Assembly (NCBI GenBank): GCA_900708905.1
Contig: CAADRB010000006.1
Location: 1,424,765 to 1,488,764, forward strand
Source of the DNA: Hymenolepis diminuta
Taxonomy: Eukaryota; Platyhelminthes; Cestoda; Cyclophyllidea; Hymenolepididae
Length of the DNA stretch: 64,000 nt
Direction: 5' to 3'
Shown: positions 53,041 through 64,000 of the stretch, one piece after another
Numbering within the stretch: the stretch's first letter is position 1
How the letters are laid out: the number at the start of each line of letters is the position of its first letter
The notes under the pieces: model-generated
Told to the model about the DNA's origin: nothing
Database searches by the model: none
The model's input: the letters and a program-made list of their open reading frames with translations, nothing else
Position numbers and translations under genes: made by a program

Positions 53041-53457
53041 TGTTTTGAAAATAACAAAAGTAGCGTCACTCTTAGCACAATAACTCACAAACTAATGAAT
53101 AGAATATCACGAAATTTTAACAGGTGTCTTTTGAAGGTTAGTATTAACTGAAAAAAAGTGACTGCAATAAAACTAGCGCCATCTATGTGTTAGGTCATTT
53201 AGAAGAGCGCCTAAAAAACGTCACTAAAATTGCATTACTATTTGTGAATACATTTTGTACCTTAAAATTTGCGGTCTGAGAGTAGAAACGTAGACACACG
53301 TCACTGTCATCCTCCCTTTTTCAGTGGCAGGAAAATTAATTCTGAATTAAGTTACAATGAATTGCAGCATGTATTTGGGAATTTCGCAGAGTACACAAAT
53401 TTTGTTAGTGGTAAAATTATTTCATTAATTTGTTAATCATTAAATTTACTAAATCTC

Positions 53458-53530
53458 ATCTCCGCTATGTTAAAACTGAAAGCTCCAGAATATCGTATAG
53501 GATCATTTGCCCTCTCAACCATTGAAAAAA
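53458..53530 (+). repeat. Short repeat, copy G2
   Basis: Second copy of the block at 36.5 kb: AAAACTGAAAGCTCCAGAA, then GGATCATTTGCCCTCTCAAC. It sits just beyond the 5' side of the gapped mariner, but the two are not obviously connected. Confidence 0.35.
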
Positions 53531-53639
53531 ATAATTTGAAACGACAAAGTCCACCATTTCTGATTAAATAATACCGATCAATTAGCAATGAACATCGCAG
53601 ATAAACATCTACAGCAATCAAGGGCACGAGTCACTTTTT

Positions 53640-54008
53640 TTAATTTGAGAACGTGAACAGCCCATTTAATAAATATTGTACAAAGTGAATCCAAAAATCA
53701 AATGAAGTAAGACTCATTAATAGCTCGAATTTGCTCTCTGAATGCTTTTGATCTCCACGACCTCCCATAATTAAAGGTTGAACAATTTTTTGCGTTACCG
53801 TGGGTAATAACATTAATGATGTATAACTTATAGCAGCTTTACAAGCTCTAATCACGGGATTGCATCTTAACTTAAGAAACAGCAAAATAGTCCAGTAAGG
53901 GGTATAACAGGGGAAACAAATAGAGTTATCATAATTCTTAATCTGAATTATAATGCATTGAGTTGCATATTTTCCTCCGAGTGACATATTTCGCTTTGAA
54001 ATATTCAA
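53640..54008 (-). other. Open frame of 122 codons, coding status uncertain
   Basis: One of the longer minus-strand frames outside the transposons, with a mid-part (RACKAAISYTSLMLLPTVTQ) that reads like a helical protein segment. I do not recognise it. No clear splice sites or polyadenylation signal bracket it, and its length is not exceptional for chance. A neighbouring minus-strand frame at 54,334-54,558 could belong with it. Confidence 0.2.
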
Positions 54009-54333
54009 ATGTTTCAGAACTCAGCTGTCATAATTTTTGAATGAGTTAATTTCCTTAAAATTCTGAGTTTTATGACAAATTGACTGAATTCAAATGTTTG
54101 TCAAGCAAATTAAATCCCCCAAGAACAAGGTAAATAAGATTGATTCAGATAGTATGACTCACTGTAGTTCACGCAAGGCTAACCCTAATCAAATAAGACA
54201 AAGCACATACTAGAGTAATAATAGTACATATTATACTAATCGGTCATTAAAAACAAGAATTTCCCCGAGTTTCTGTACTGATGGGTCTTTCTATGTCATT
54301 GTCATTCTACCTTCAGACATCTTACAGCCCAAC

Positions 54334-54558
54334 TTAGTTTTGAATGGTGTTGGATACAAATTGCACGGACTGATTTTTTAAAATGTGCGAAGACTTAGAA
54401 TCATATGCATTTTCGTAGTCAACATTTTTCAGACAATTTTGAATTCGTTTGACATCTAGAGAAAATGTACCACCTGAACTGCATCGAGTTGTGGCTATAT
54501 TTTGACTCTTTATCGATTTTATATGTGCAACTCTTTGCCTCCTATTGCTTTCGCTCAA
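54334..54558 (-). other. Open frame of 74 codons, possible terminal exon
   Basis: A basic, serine- and asparagine-rich minus-strand frame that stays open about 33 bases upstream of its first listed codon and ends in TAA. AG dinucleotides just upstream could serve as acceptors, but no AATAAA follows closely. Unrecognised; chance is a fair explanation. Confidence 0.2.
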
Positions 54559-54599
54559 TTTCTTGCGGGTTTGGCAAACCTTTCTTCGAGGTCAGACCT

Positions 54600-57529
54600 A
54601 ATATTTGATAACTACCCCTAACTTTTTGCGCATATGATGAATGCTCTATGTGAAGTCGGATACACTTTATAAAGTTGTATCACCTTCCAATCTTGTCAAC
54701 GACTTATCACTTGTGGGTGTAGCGAGTGGGGTTGCAAACCATTATAAGCCGCGATAACAACGGTCTTCATATCTCAAGGGTGGTAAGTTGGCATAAACAA
54801 AGTATATGCCGATGAAATTAGCTTTGCTTTGTTAATGTAATTTACCCTAATATAATAATAATGCATAGTGGTTACTTTTGTAACTCAAAATGCACCTGGA
54901 ACGTCGGGTAAAAAATTTTTCTCATCCTCTTTATTTGTTTATGCTTTGCTTTTATTGCTTCCGATTTTGATCCTACCTAATCTTGCGATCATTGCTATTG
55001 AGCTTGGTGGTGGGGGTGATTTCTTTTGATTACTTTTCTTGTTACTATCAAGCTAAGGAGCTTTCCACATATCATGTTTTTCATTCAGTCTTCTTGAGAT
55101 CTCTCTTTCTCTCCCCCCCCCCTCTCAAATGGGGTAGGACAATGTGCCATCACTTCTCCTGCGTTCATTTAAGAACGTGGATCTTTTATGCGCGAGTTGA
55201 CTCTCGTTCATTGATGTCGACATGGAGAGCTTTTTCCTTTCCCTATTTTCAGCTTTCTTGCGAACCCTCTTTCAAGCACTCCTGTAAGAGGTCAAGCAGA
55301 TTTGGCTACCTTTGCCTTCCATTTTCCATTTATACAGACGTGACTGCAGATATTCGCAAGAAAATCATCTAGGCAGTGTTCTGAGAACAGCTGTAGCAGT
55401 GGTTTGATAGCTGCCGTTTGTTTTGGTCTAGCTTTTATAACTTCCTGTTCATGTCCCTTTTAGGCGCGTGAGATACTTCACACTCGATGACCGAGAACTT
55501 GTGGTGGTCGTGTCACATGGCTTAAATGTTCGCAGTAGAAGGTAGAAGGAGTCCAGTTTTAAAATAAACATGATAATGTTCTTATGTTGGTCGATAATGA
55601 TGTGCAAAGTTGATGGAAAATGATAATGAGATTCTCAAGAAAGCGTGCCCACAGTAAAGCAGAAAAAATTTTGCCATTTTTTAGTTGTGGGGAGGAAGTG
55701 ACATGAATTAACCGAGGGTCCAAAGTATGACAAAGCGTAAGGTGTCAAAGAGATGCGGGGAGCAACGTCAAGATATCGAGGAGTTTTATTTCAATTGATT
55801 TTTGGATTCGGTTTGTGTAATATTTACCAAATGGGCGGTTTACGTTCCCAAATTCAAAATGCATGACTCGTGCCCTGGGTTGCAGTAAATGCTTGTCTGT
55901 GATGTTCGGTGCTTATTGACTGATATTATTTAACCAGGAAGAGTGGATCTTGTCGTTTCAAAGGATTTTTTTCAATGGTTGGGAAGGCAAATGACCTTAT
56001 GTGATATTCCGCAGCTTTCAGTTTTAAGATGACAGATATGATAGGATAGTGAGAAATGTTTCATTTTAATTAATAGGAAATCGCTTAGACGAGGAAAAGT
56101 AAGGGCAAATGAGGTAGAAAGTAAAGTTGAAGTAGAAAATATGGTTGCATGCAACTTTAATTTATCAAATATTAGTCAATATTCTCTGAATATTTCGAAA
56201 ACTTGACGCTAATCTTCGTAGTATTATTTTTTTGGATGGCGTCGGATTTTCGTGAGCCTCAACTGAATATATGAATCATCTTGTCAAATCCATTATAAAT
56301 AAGTCTTTCCGAAAGAATTCCAATTTGCTCTTTTCAAAGTTCACCGGAACATGAATGGATATTAATCTGATACAAATCTGATTGCTGTCATGAATGGATT
56401 TGCAAATATTAGAGAATAACTGATGATTCGTTTGAAGTATTTTGTATCAGAAATAAATATATAACGTGAGGGAAAATTTAATTTATTCATTTAATTTTCA
56501 CCAAAATGTGAATTTTGCATTATATACTCATTTAATTTAAATTTGTCAAAATACTATCATTAGACACTTATTTCAATCATCCGTTCAATAAGCTCTGAAC
56601 ACCGCTTATGTGAATTCGCTCAGTAGTGCGGGAGTCTCTTCCTAAAATTTGTACTTTTGAACATAATTGCATGATATTTATGAAATATAAATTATTGTTA
56701 TGAAATCTTTTGGACAGCTTGGCATATGTTAGAACCGCCATCAGTTACTCACATCTTATCGCCTTGCATTCATCAATCGTCTTTCAGAAGTCCTGTAGAA
56801 TGTCAAATTATCATCCAACAACACTTCACCTCTCCCTTTCAACTCATTAATGGCCATGTCTTTACTCCTGCATTGTTAGCTGGATAGCGAACTATTTCAA
56901 CCACCTACTGAACCTTTTTCCTTAAATATTCTATATTAATTTCCCTTCTCGCCTACTCTAACGTTCCTAGTTTCCATTCCGCTTTTCCTGCCTTCAGTAT
57001 TTTAGTCCTCTCCCTCCTTTTTTGTCACTGTCAAGTTTCATCAAACTACTATCTAAACTAAATTCTTTGCTTTTTCCCAATCCTTTGCATTGTTGTAATT
57101 AGAGACCTTGGTATTTGCCCCCCGCAACCCTTTCTCTCTTTACACCGTACTGTATTATTTTACTTTATCAAATTTGCTTGCTTCGTCTTGATCAAATATG
57201 CCTTTTTTATTCGCTTTAAAAAATAAAAATATTTTAAAATTAACAGCAAAGTGGTTTTTAAAAAATTTAATTTCATTTACGTCGGATATTTTTATTGACG
57301 AAAATTTGCCTTTATTTCTTTTTTTAAACTAAAATATTACCAAAAGAAATCATTAGAGAATTTGGGATGTCGATGAATATAAGTGTATCAGCACTAATTT
57401 TTCTGATCGCTATACTCTCAAATCCTCCGATAGAAACTAAAGACTGTGATTAATGAACCCTCCTTTAGCTAACCCTATTCAGATAAACATTAACCGATGT
57501 GTTCTGTTATTTCATCAAACAGATTTGAA
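54600..57529. other. Mixed-composition sequence with no supported gene
   Basis: About 54,700-55,900 is less AT-rich than average and includes a 129-codon plus frame (54,983-55,372). That frame starts at TTG, crosses the C10 run and has no recognisable motif. It may be old transposon sequence. Confidence 0.4.
55113..55122. repeat. C10 homopolymer within a CT-rich tract
   Basis: Ten C residues end a CT-rich run that starts near 55,101. Such a run is prone to length errors, so frames crossing it should not be trusted. Confidence 0.8.
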
Positions 57530-57600
57530 TAGTTGGATTCAAACTCGTGTCATCTGAATATTTGAATTTGTGTGCAACCGATAAACCATGTGTATGCTAA
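57530..57600 (-). repeat. tRNA-derived SINE head (minus strand)
   Basis: On the minus strand, TGGTTTATCGG (57,588-57,578) matches the A box at all but one position. CACGAGTTTGAATCC (57,550-57,536) is a good B box. The spacing is slightly short for a tRNA. This is the standard look of an arthropod-type tRNA-headed SINE; body and tail are not recognisable. Confidence 0.5.
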
Positions 57601-58351
57601 GCAGAATTCTTTATTCAAGGCCACTGTTGGCAAAATTTAGTAAAATTACATAAAATTTTGGCCTATCGCCGACAGAATTTAAACGCAGGAGTACACGTGA
57701 CACTAAAACTCGTTAAAATGACTCCAAACTGATATCTTAACTTTGACAGATTCATCCAATAGTTAACAAAATATGATATACATTGTCTGCTGAGGTAATT
57801 TATCCGTTTTCTTAAAAATTGCAATCGATTCTATAATAAAAATTTTGAATAAATTTAGCTAGATTAATTTATTTAAACGGCTTTAGCCGATTGACCGAAT
57901 TTATGATGTCTAGTGAGCTTGTGACTTCTCATATTCCTTCTCAGTTAGTGTCAGTTTTAATTTCACTTATCCGCTGTAGATGTGAACTGATCCGAACGGA
58001 ATTGAAGAAGTCTATTTGACGTAAAACATACATTCATTCACCCGTTGTCCAGAGTTAAACAGAGCGATAAACCAAGGAAATCACCGAATTTTCACCAGTG
58101 CAATTCGCTCATCAGTAGGATTCATATCCAAGTTATGTAATAAACGGGTCATGAGACGTAAATTAAAAGTTAAAATTTAAATTTTAATATTTTTGCTAAT
58201 TCATCTGTTATGTTACATTCATTTAAACTCCACAATGTCATATAGTGTCATTATGTTTTCTCAACCCTAGACGGATATAAAAGGAATTTTAGTGGCAAGA
58301 CCGACCATTTTATTTAATTTCCCGGTCAATAAACGCTGCATATTGGGGAAA

Positions 58352-58520
58352 TTTGGTGCGCAGTAATTCGGTTAATGAATTACGGCATTTGAATTTAGAG
58401 CGTGAATTTCCCATTAAGTCAATATTGCATAGTTCAAATCCACAAATTATTTAAGTACGAATCTTTTCGACCCCTCTCCTTTATCGTTTGTCAAACTTAT
58501 TGCTGTTTTCCTTTGTTTTA
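58352..58520 (+). repeat. SINE-like repeat, family F copy 2
   Basis: Same ordered blocks as at 10.75 kb: an A-box-like start (GGTGCGCAGTAATTCGGTTA), TTTGAATTTAGAGCGT, a good B-box-like GTTCAAATCCAC (58,432-58,443), then ATCTTTTCGACCCCTCTCC (58,461-58,479). The order of A-like and B-like boxes supports a tRNA-derived SINE. It is decayed and contains no usable tRNA. Confidence 0.55.
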
Positions 58521-59594
58521 ATACTTCTCTGTGGATTATAATGTCACTGCGTAATCATGCCACATAAACGCATTTTAAATCACTCTTCTAAAGATATATA
58601 GAAGATATTCATTTTCAAGGTCCCATAAAAGCATAGTCACTCAGATGACTGCATAAAATTTAACTTAAAATAATTTATAAAAACCGTTATTTGGGAATTT
58701 TGCCGAAGATATTTATAAGTTTGAAAGATTTTCATCACTTTTAGGCGAACTTTAGCAACTTCTTTTTCAAGACTGCCGGTAATGAAACATCAAACGTCTT
58801 TCCACATTAATCTCAGAAAGAAAAGAAAGTTTCTACATTCGGCTTTTTTGAAAGTTAAAATTACTTGGATGCGATTTTTCTCTCTCAGTGTACATTTAAT
58901 TAACAATTCAGAAAAATGCTTTGTAGCAGTGAAAAGATTCATGAAATGAAATTTGCCTATTTCAATTTATAAAATGCTCTGACGTTGAAGTAGCGTTACT
59001 TTTCTTCTCATTAGGAATTTGCACTGAGTTGACTGTGGCTCTCTTTCTTCTCCCTTGTGTTATTAATACATTTCGGCTTTATTCTTAGTCGCCTGCATAC
59101 CCTGTTATTCAAGTGTTCCTAGTTATTCAGGACTCTTATTGATTCTTACGGTCCGCTTCCTTCACATAGCTGACAAATACTTTAAAAAGTATATACATTC
59201 TTATTAACAATATCAGATATGTATTATTTTGCGCTATACTCCAATTCAGTATATTTTCGTCTGTATTTTGTTCTAGGTTAATATTATATATATAATACTT
59301 AGATGATAATGGAATAAAGATTTATTTGGCATGATTTTGAATATTATAAATGATGTCCTAGCGTTACTTTTCTAAGTATAGAGATTCTATTTCTTATTTC
59401 GGGTAAAAAGTAATTTTTATTATTTTGTTTTTCAGGTGGAAGTGGAATTTAAAGATTTGTTTCTTTAAAATGAAACTTTAAAGCGTGCTCATATCGTAAC
59501 TGGTGCTGTTATGTTCTATACCTTCATGGTGTTTTAAAAAGCGATTGCTGGACAGTAGCAGTGGATGCCAGTTTTCATAAACGAAAATTTGAAT

Positions 59595-59705
59595 TGGGTT
59601 GCTCAGTGGTGTAGCGTGATCGAGCACGTTCACCAATCGGTACTTGTCCAGTGATTAGCTGAAGCACTTAATACCATTCAGTGTAGGGTTGATTGAATGG
59701 TAATT
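59595..59705 (+). repeat. tRNA-derived SINE-like element
   Basis: TTGCTCAGTGG (59,599-59,609), followed by GTAGCGTGATCGAGCACG, resembles a tRNA D-arm with its A box. GGGTTGATTGAATGG (59,686-59,700) is a loose B box at more than tRNA spacing. A decayed SINE with an insertion is likely. Confidence 0.4.
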
Positions 59706-60995
59706 ACCCAAAGAAGTTCCAGAGTGCTTTTCCAAAACCAAAGCCAGTTTTGAGAAAATAATATATAGAATTGTGGCAAATTCGACAAGTGTATCAATAA
59801 ATTTCTGTTTTTAACAACATTCACCTGTTTTCTGATGCTGAGTCAACATAAGTTTATCAAAGCGATGTGATATTTTGGAAGCATTTTTCACGAAAATAAT
59901 GATGCATACTGTCGGTACTTTTCTAATGGTGATAAATTTTTATTACTTTGTCAGTGAACTTCAATCAATTTTTTCAAAATTTTAGACTTTCTTACTTTCT
60001 CTGACTTGGGGAAGTCTACAGTTTAGAGTTTGGAAATTAAAAGTGCTGAAATGCGATGTGTCTCAATAGGTGAACGTCTTATCAAATTTTGATAAAAATG
60101 ATTAGTTAATATTAATTATATATTAATTTTAAAATTGTCATGCAATGATTAATAAACAATTGATTAAATCTAATAGAAGGCAAACGATACGGCGCCTTTA
60201 AGCGCCAGCCCTGAAATCATAGTGATATAAACCTCTAAGTATTTTTCTTGATCCTGTCACTTCCTCTATTCCTTTTACTTCACACCTACTTTATTCTCAA
60301 TTATCTGTGTCACTTATTTGTGTGCAACCCTTTATCCATTGTCTATGCACATTTCAAAACCCTTTGATGGCGTGTATGTAGTGTCTTGGTTTTGGTGTTT
60401 ACTGTTCGCTGGTCAATTTAGCCATTGAATTATTCTTAAGCTATTGTTTACCTATTCAGTCTAATTGAGTGGAAATGATCAATGAATGCTAGTTCTATAA
60501 ATATGGTCTGGGAAGAGGGAGATTCAAAAAACATCAAAATTTTAGTTTTTTAGAAGTGGAAATTTCTCTTACCAGCTCAAGTTGTGTCCGGTGCCATTGA
60601 GTTATCTTCAGATAACTTGATTTGATTTCAGCAGTACATAAGTTTACTGGGTAATTTGGAACAAATGTACTGATTGTAGGTCAACATGAAAGAAGGTCTG
60701 CATTCTTCCATGTAATAGCGTGGTTTATATTAGTTGGTTACATGCTAATTCTCCTTAGTGCTTTCCCTATTTCTAAAAAGAGTTAAATGAAAAGTCACAT
60801 TTGTTCCAATTAGTAAAGTAAAGTGTATCAATCTCTATTTTTAACACAAACGCTTTTCTACAACAATCTGTAAATGAAAAAAGTCTGCAATTTTTATATT
60901 TTGTGAAATTAAAAGTGGATTATTGAGGATTACTGCATTCAATGAACTTTTACCACAATTTTGCGTAAATAATTTTTTAATTAACGCAAATGAAA

Positions 60996-61340
60996 AGTTC
61001 ACAACGCTAACAAGGCTGACCAAATCACGTGCGCTAGAACAGTCTGGAAAATGGGGTATGTAACTGGTCGCGTAGAGAAAGAGTGCGGCGTGTGGGCAGT
61101 GGCCTCCTCAGCCAATCAGCAATCAAGATCCCCGCAGCCTAGCGTGGTTTTGTACTCAATGGCTAAGCTTTTGACGTCACACATATAGAAGTGACCAATA
61201 AGCCCCCTCCACTCAACACATCGCTTGTTCTTGCTACTTTGGGAGGAAATTAATAATAGAGGATTCTGCTAGAGGCTATTTGGACTGCTCAAGAGGATTA
61301 CTGGGAGTTTTGCAAAAACTTATTTGTGTAGCATCCACTG
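60996..61340 (+). repeat. 345-bp repeat, copy E
   Basis: Partner of the 26.65-kb copy, ending in the same TGTGTAGCATCCACTG. This copy is the more GC-rich of the two and retains several CpGs. It carries CCAAT-type and TGACGTCA-type motifs (TGACGTCACA, 61,173-61,182), which could be chance or a relic of an element's own promoter. Confidence 0.65.
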
Positions 61341-63672
61341 CGAAACTGACTCGAGTTGTTTTATCTAAAGGAATAAAAATGTGTTAAGATTTGGTAATGT
61401 CGAGTTCTGAATCTATTGCGAACACAATTCTCGATTGAGTGTTTCTATCGTTCATACAACTGTGTAAATTTTCTCCTTCTTCATTAGTCTTTTTTCACTC
61501 ATTTACACGGCATCCTTTCTCATGAAACTATGATCACTGCTTAATTTTTCATCTTCATCTTCACTTCACATTTAGTTTAGAGTACCCGAGAACAAAATAA
61601 AAAACACTGCATGAAATCGAAACCCTCAAGATGAGAATATATCATATAAATTTGTTTCCTTGACGAAATTTTACGTTTTCTTCTCATTAATTTAAATATC
61701 TCTTAACCACTCTATTATTTATATGAATAACCCGAACTATTGTATATGTGGTACATGATTCATAATCATTGAACTGTAAGAAATTTCCGCTACAAAAAGG
61801 AGGCTATGTTTTTCCTTCCTTTAGCTGGGATATCAGTGTTATAAATAGTTACAGAAAACCTGCCGGTTTTTCACCCAGCAACTTCGGAATCAAATAATGA
61901 AAATTGGACTTTGAAACTGTAGTTCGAAAAAGATTTCTCCTCATTCTGTTTACCATAATTTTCACACAGTGATTCACGATGACCTTAACTTGACACCTTA
62001 ATGCTTTGTTGGCAAAATCCCATGAAATGGATCTGGAATTTTCTGTTGCAAAATCAGGACATTACAAAGTGAATTAAATACCTTGAAAAGTTAGATTCTT
62101 GATATCCTGACTCTTAGTCGACTCGTATTTTTATTCCTTATTTTGCTATTTTGCTATTTTTAACTTGTTCAGATGCCGTCATATTATTGAAACTTGTAAT
62201 AGAATTTTTCAATGCTATAGCTAATGATGATATTTTGCCTTTTTAAGAATTGAAGGAGATACGATAGGTGCGTCAATTACTATCTTTTGATATATCACAT
62301 ATTTATTGAAGCCGATACGACAAGAGTTTGTAAAGTCCATGTAGTGTGCTAGAGCACACCGTCTCTAAAGGAGAATATGTGATATTCAAACTTGTAAAAA
62401 TTACCAGAAATTCTAATACATTATGTCATCATTTCCGATGGGTTCGACTAACTGTTAATCAATGTGTAATGTATTAAATATCAATGACGATAATTTATGA
62501 ATCAACATGACAATTCCTCAAGTGAGAGACTGAAATGAAACCAATACCTATTTCATCTGAATCTGAAATCCAACTATATTAGTTAGTGCATCCATTAGGT
62601 TCAAGAATCTTAGTTCTTTTCTCCATACCTGCATACTATTCAAAATACCACGGGAAGATCACCACACCGTCGATAATCATTCAAAATAACAAAATGAGTC
62701 AGTTTGGTCGACCTTTATCAGCAGTTACCTGAACATACTGTATTGCTGTATTTCCACTTACATTTTTAAACAGATGGTAACATAGAGAGACCTGAGAATA
62801 TTAGATCACCATTCGTACATTTCGGTGTTACGCAGTTTGATTTATTTTTCAGCTCTGGCTTTAACTGTTTTATTCTGAAATTCGTGCCTATTTTTTTCTC
62901 AGTTTTAGACGTCATAGAGCAGTCTTGAGTGTAGAATGGTCTGAGGGGACCTTAAACCTGAGAGTAAAAGTATTAGAATCTTGCTGCATGGCCGATTTCA
63001 ACTTCGCAGCCCTGGTGTAATCGACATGAAGTCATCGAAAGCTAACAGACTTCACTACCGTTCAAGACTTTAGTTCAACTCAGCAGTTTTCAACTTTCCT
63101 TACTTAACTTTCATTGGATGGGAATGACTGAAAATGTCAAAAAATTATTATCAAAAAGAACTTGTTAGACATCGAAACGAATGCGATCACGGAAAGTTCA
63201 GATTGAGGTTAATAATTAGGAAAACTGAACAGAGAGAAGTCATGATTGAGCATTCTAGCAAACCCAGTGTCTTATGAATTTAATAGGGAGAGATATTCTG
63301 ACGTTTTCCATGAGAAATTCACATTATGCCACCCATCTTGTTGACAGGAATAAGCCAGTATTGCTGGGCATCAACACCATTTATGTGCGGCGATGAGCGT
63401 CAATCTCATAATCTGGCTAGTCAGACGTGCACTCCGAACACAGCACCACAAACCATTAAAGGCTTACGTTAACCGCAAACTTTTCAGTGATTTAATCCGT
63501 TAGAAATTGCGCATGATACGCCAATAAAATTGCCTGTGTTAGAATTTTGGAGTAGTAAATCGGATTTATATGAGGTTAAACTAATTCTAAAAGATGCCTT
63601 TGAAGTAAATGTAAAGACGATTTTCGGGAACGACTCGTTTGTATTCCTCCACTCCATTTTGTGCTCTATGTA
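61341..63672. other. AT-rich sequence, nothing recognised
   Basis: No gene or repeat was identified between the 345-bp repeat copy E and the second young mariner. Confidence 0.55.
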
Positions 63673-64000
63673 ACACATGGGCTGAAAAGTCCTGGGCCTA
63701 ACACATAGATGGCGCTAGTTTTATTGCAGTCGCTTTTTTTCAGTTAATACTAACCTTCAAAAGACACCTGTTAAAATTTCGTGATATTCTATTCATTAGT
63801 TTGTGAGTTATTGTGCTAAGAGCGACGCTACTTTTGTTATTTTCAAAACAATGGATCAAAAACAATTTCGTGTTTTAAGTTTACACTGCTTCTTGATGGG
63901 AAAAAATAGCGTTCAAGTGAAGCAATGGCTTGAAAAGTGTCATGGCGACTCCGCTCCATCAGAAACAACAATAAAACGTTGGTTTGCTGACTTCAAACGT
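63673..64000 (+). mobile_element. Irritans-type mariner, 5' part, cut by window end
   Basis: This begins with inverted repeat ACACATGGGCTGAAAAGTCC directly after TA (63,671-63,672). It differs at two positions from the 3' repeat of the copy at 51.9 kb over about 30 bases. The leader is nearly identical to that copy's. Orientation is opposite, so the two copies form an inverted pair about 10.5 kb apart. Confidence 0.92.
63851..64000 (+). CDS. Mariner transposase, N-terminal 50 codons (partial)
   Basis: It opens MDQKQFRVLSLHCFLMGKNS and runs in frame to the window edge through the first helix-turn-helix region (APSETTIKRWFADFKR). It differs from the 53.0-kb copy at residue 2 (Asp here, Asn there) and shows no frameshift or stop in the visible part. 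The rest, including the catalytic domain and 3' repeat, lies beyond the window, so whether this copy is complete is unknown. Confidence 0.9.
   Translation, partial: MDQKQFRVLSLHCFLMGKNSVQVKQWLEKCHGDSAPSETTIKRWFADFKR

Larger units (their letters stand above)
51914..53194 (-). mobile_element. Irritans-type mariner, gapped copy missing its outer 5' repeat
   Basis: The 3' end is intact: inverted repeat ACACATGGGCTGAAAAGTTC at 51,914, preceded by TA (51,912-51,913). The 5' side matches the 63.7-kb copy up to GTGTTAGG at 53,194, where that copy continues into its terminal repeat. Here unrelated sequence follows, so the outermost 22 or so bases of the 5' inverted repeat are absent. In the visible 5' leader the two copies differ at only a few positions, at least two of them CpG changes. 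The centre is an assembly gap. Confidence 0.9.

Noticed and set aside
54983..55372. Plus-strand frame of 129 codons with a hydrophobic start resembling a signal peptide
   Set aside because: The start is TTG, the frame crosses a C10 run liable to length error, and no protein motif is visible.
1..64000. CRISPR array, prophage, operon or bacterial defence locus
   Set aside because: No regularly spaced repeats, no runs of co-oriented genes, and the splice-like, repeat-rich AT-rich structure is eukaryotic.

Overview
The window is metazoan nuclear DNA. It is strongly AT-rich, gene-poor and non-bacterial: no operon-like series of reading frames, no rRNA and no convincing free-standing tRNA gene. 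Most of it reads as intron or intergenic sequence littered with old repeats. Two unrelated mariner families, several tRNA-headed SINE-like pieces and very long non-coding stretches fit an arthropod (spider- or insect-like) genome best. The repeats alone do not fix the taxon, and a flatworm or another invertebrate is not excluded.

Layout. Positions 1-5120 hold repeats only: a SINE-like head near 200 and one copy of a mid-size repeat family at 2977-3300. One convincing protein-coding exon lies at about 5125-6303 (+). It is a large, serine-rich terminal exon ending in TGA, with an AATAAA signal 128 bases downstream. From 6.4 to 29.9 kb I see only repeats: a SINE family at 10.76 kb, repeat copies at 14.9 and 23.7 kb, a tRNA-derived SINE at 17.2 kb and a 345-bp repeat at 26.65 kb. 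A probable Tc1-like fossil lies at 29.98-30.19 kb. A frameshifted ankyrin-repeat pseudogene or broken gene lies on the minus strand at 32.7-33.3 kb.

A complete but dead mariner with both terminal inverted repeats and a TA target duplication occupies 40,252-41,510. A second, much younger irritans-type mariner family has one copy at 51,914-53,194 (minus; central part lost in a 787-base assembly gap; outer 5' inverted repeat missing). Another copy starts at 63,673 (plus) and runs off the window end. The right third also carries further SINE-like pieces (57.5, 58.35 and 59.6 kb) and the second copy of the 345-bp repeat (60,996-61,340).

No set of genes here works together as a system. The content is one gene's 3' end, one decayed ankyrin locus and a layered history of transposons. 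I did not find a new biological system. The most useful leads are the unidentified 392-codon exon, the near-identical core shared by two otherwise diverged repeat copies, the length-matched 345-bp repeat pair and the inverted pair of young mariners.
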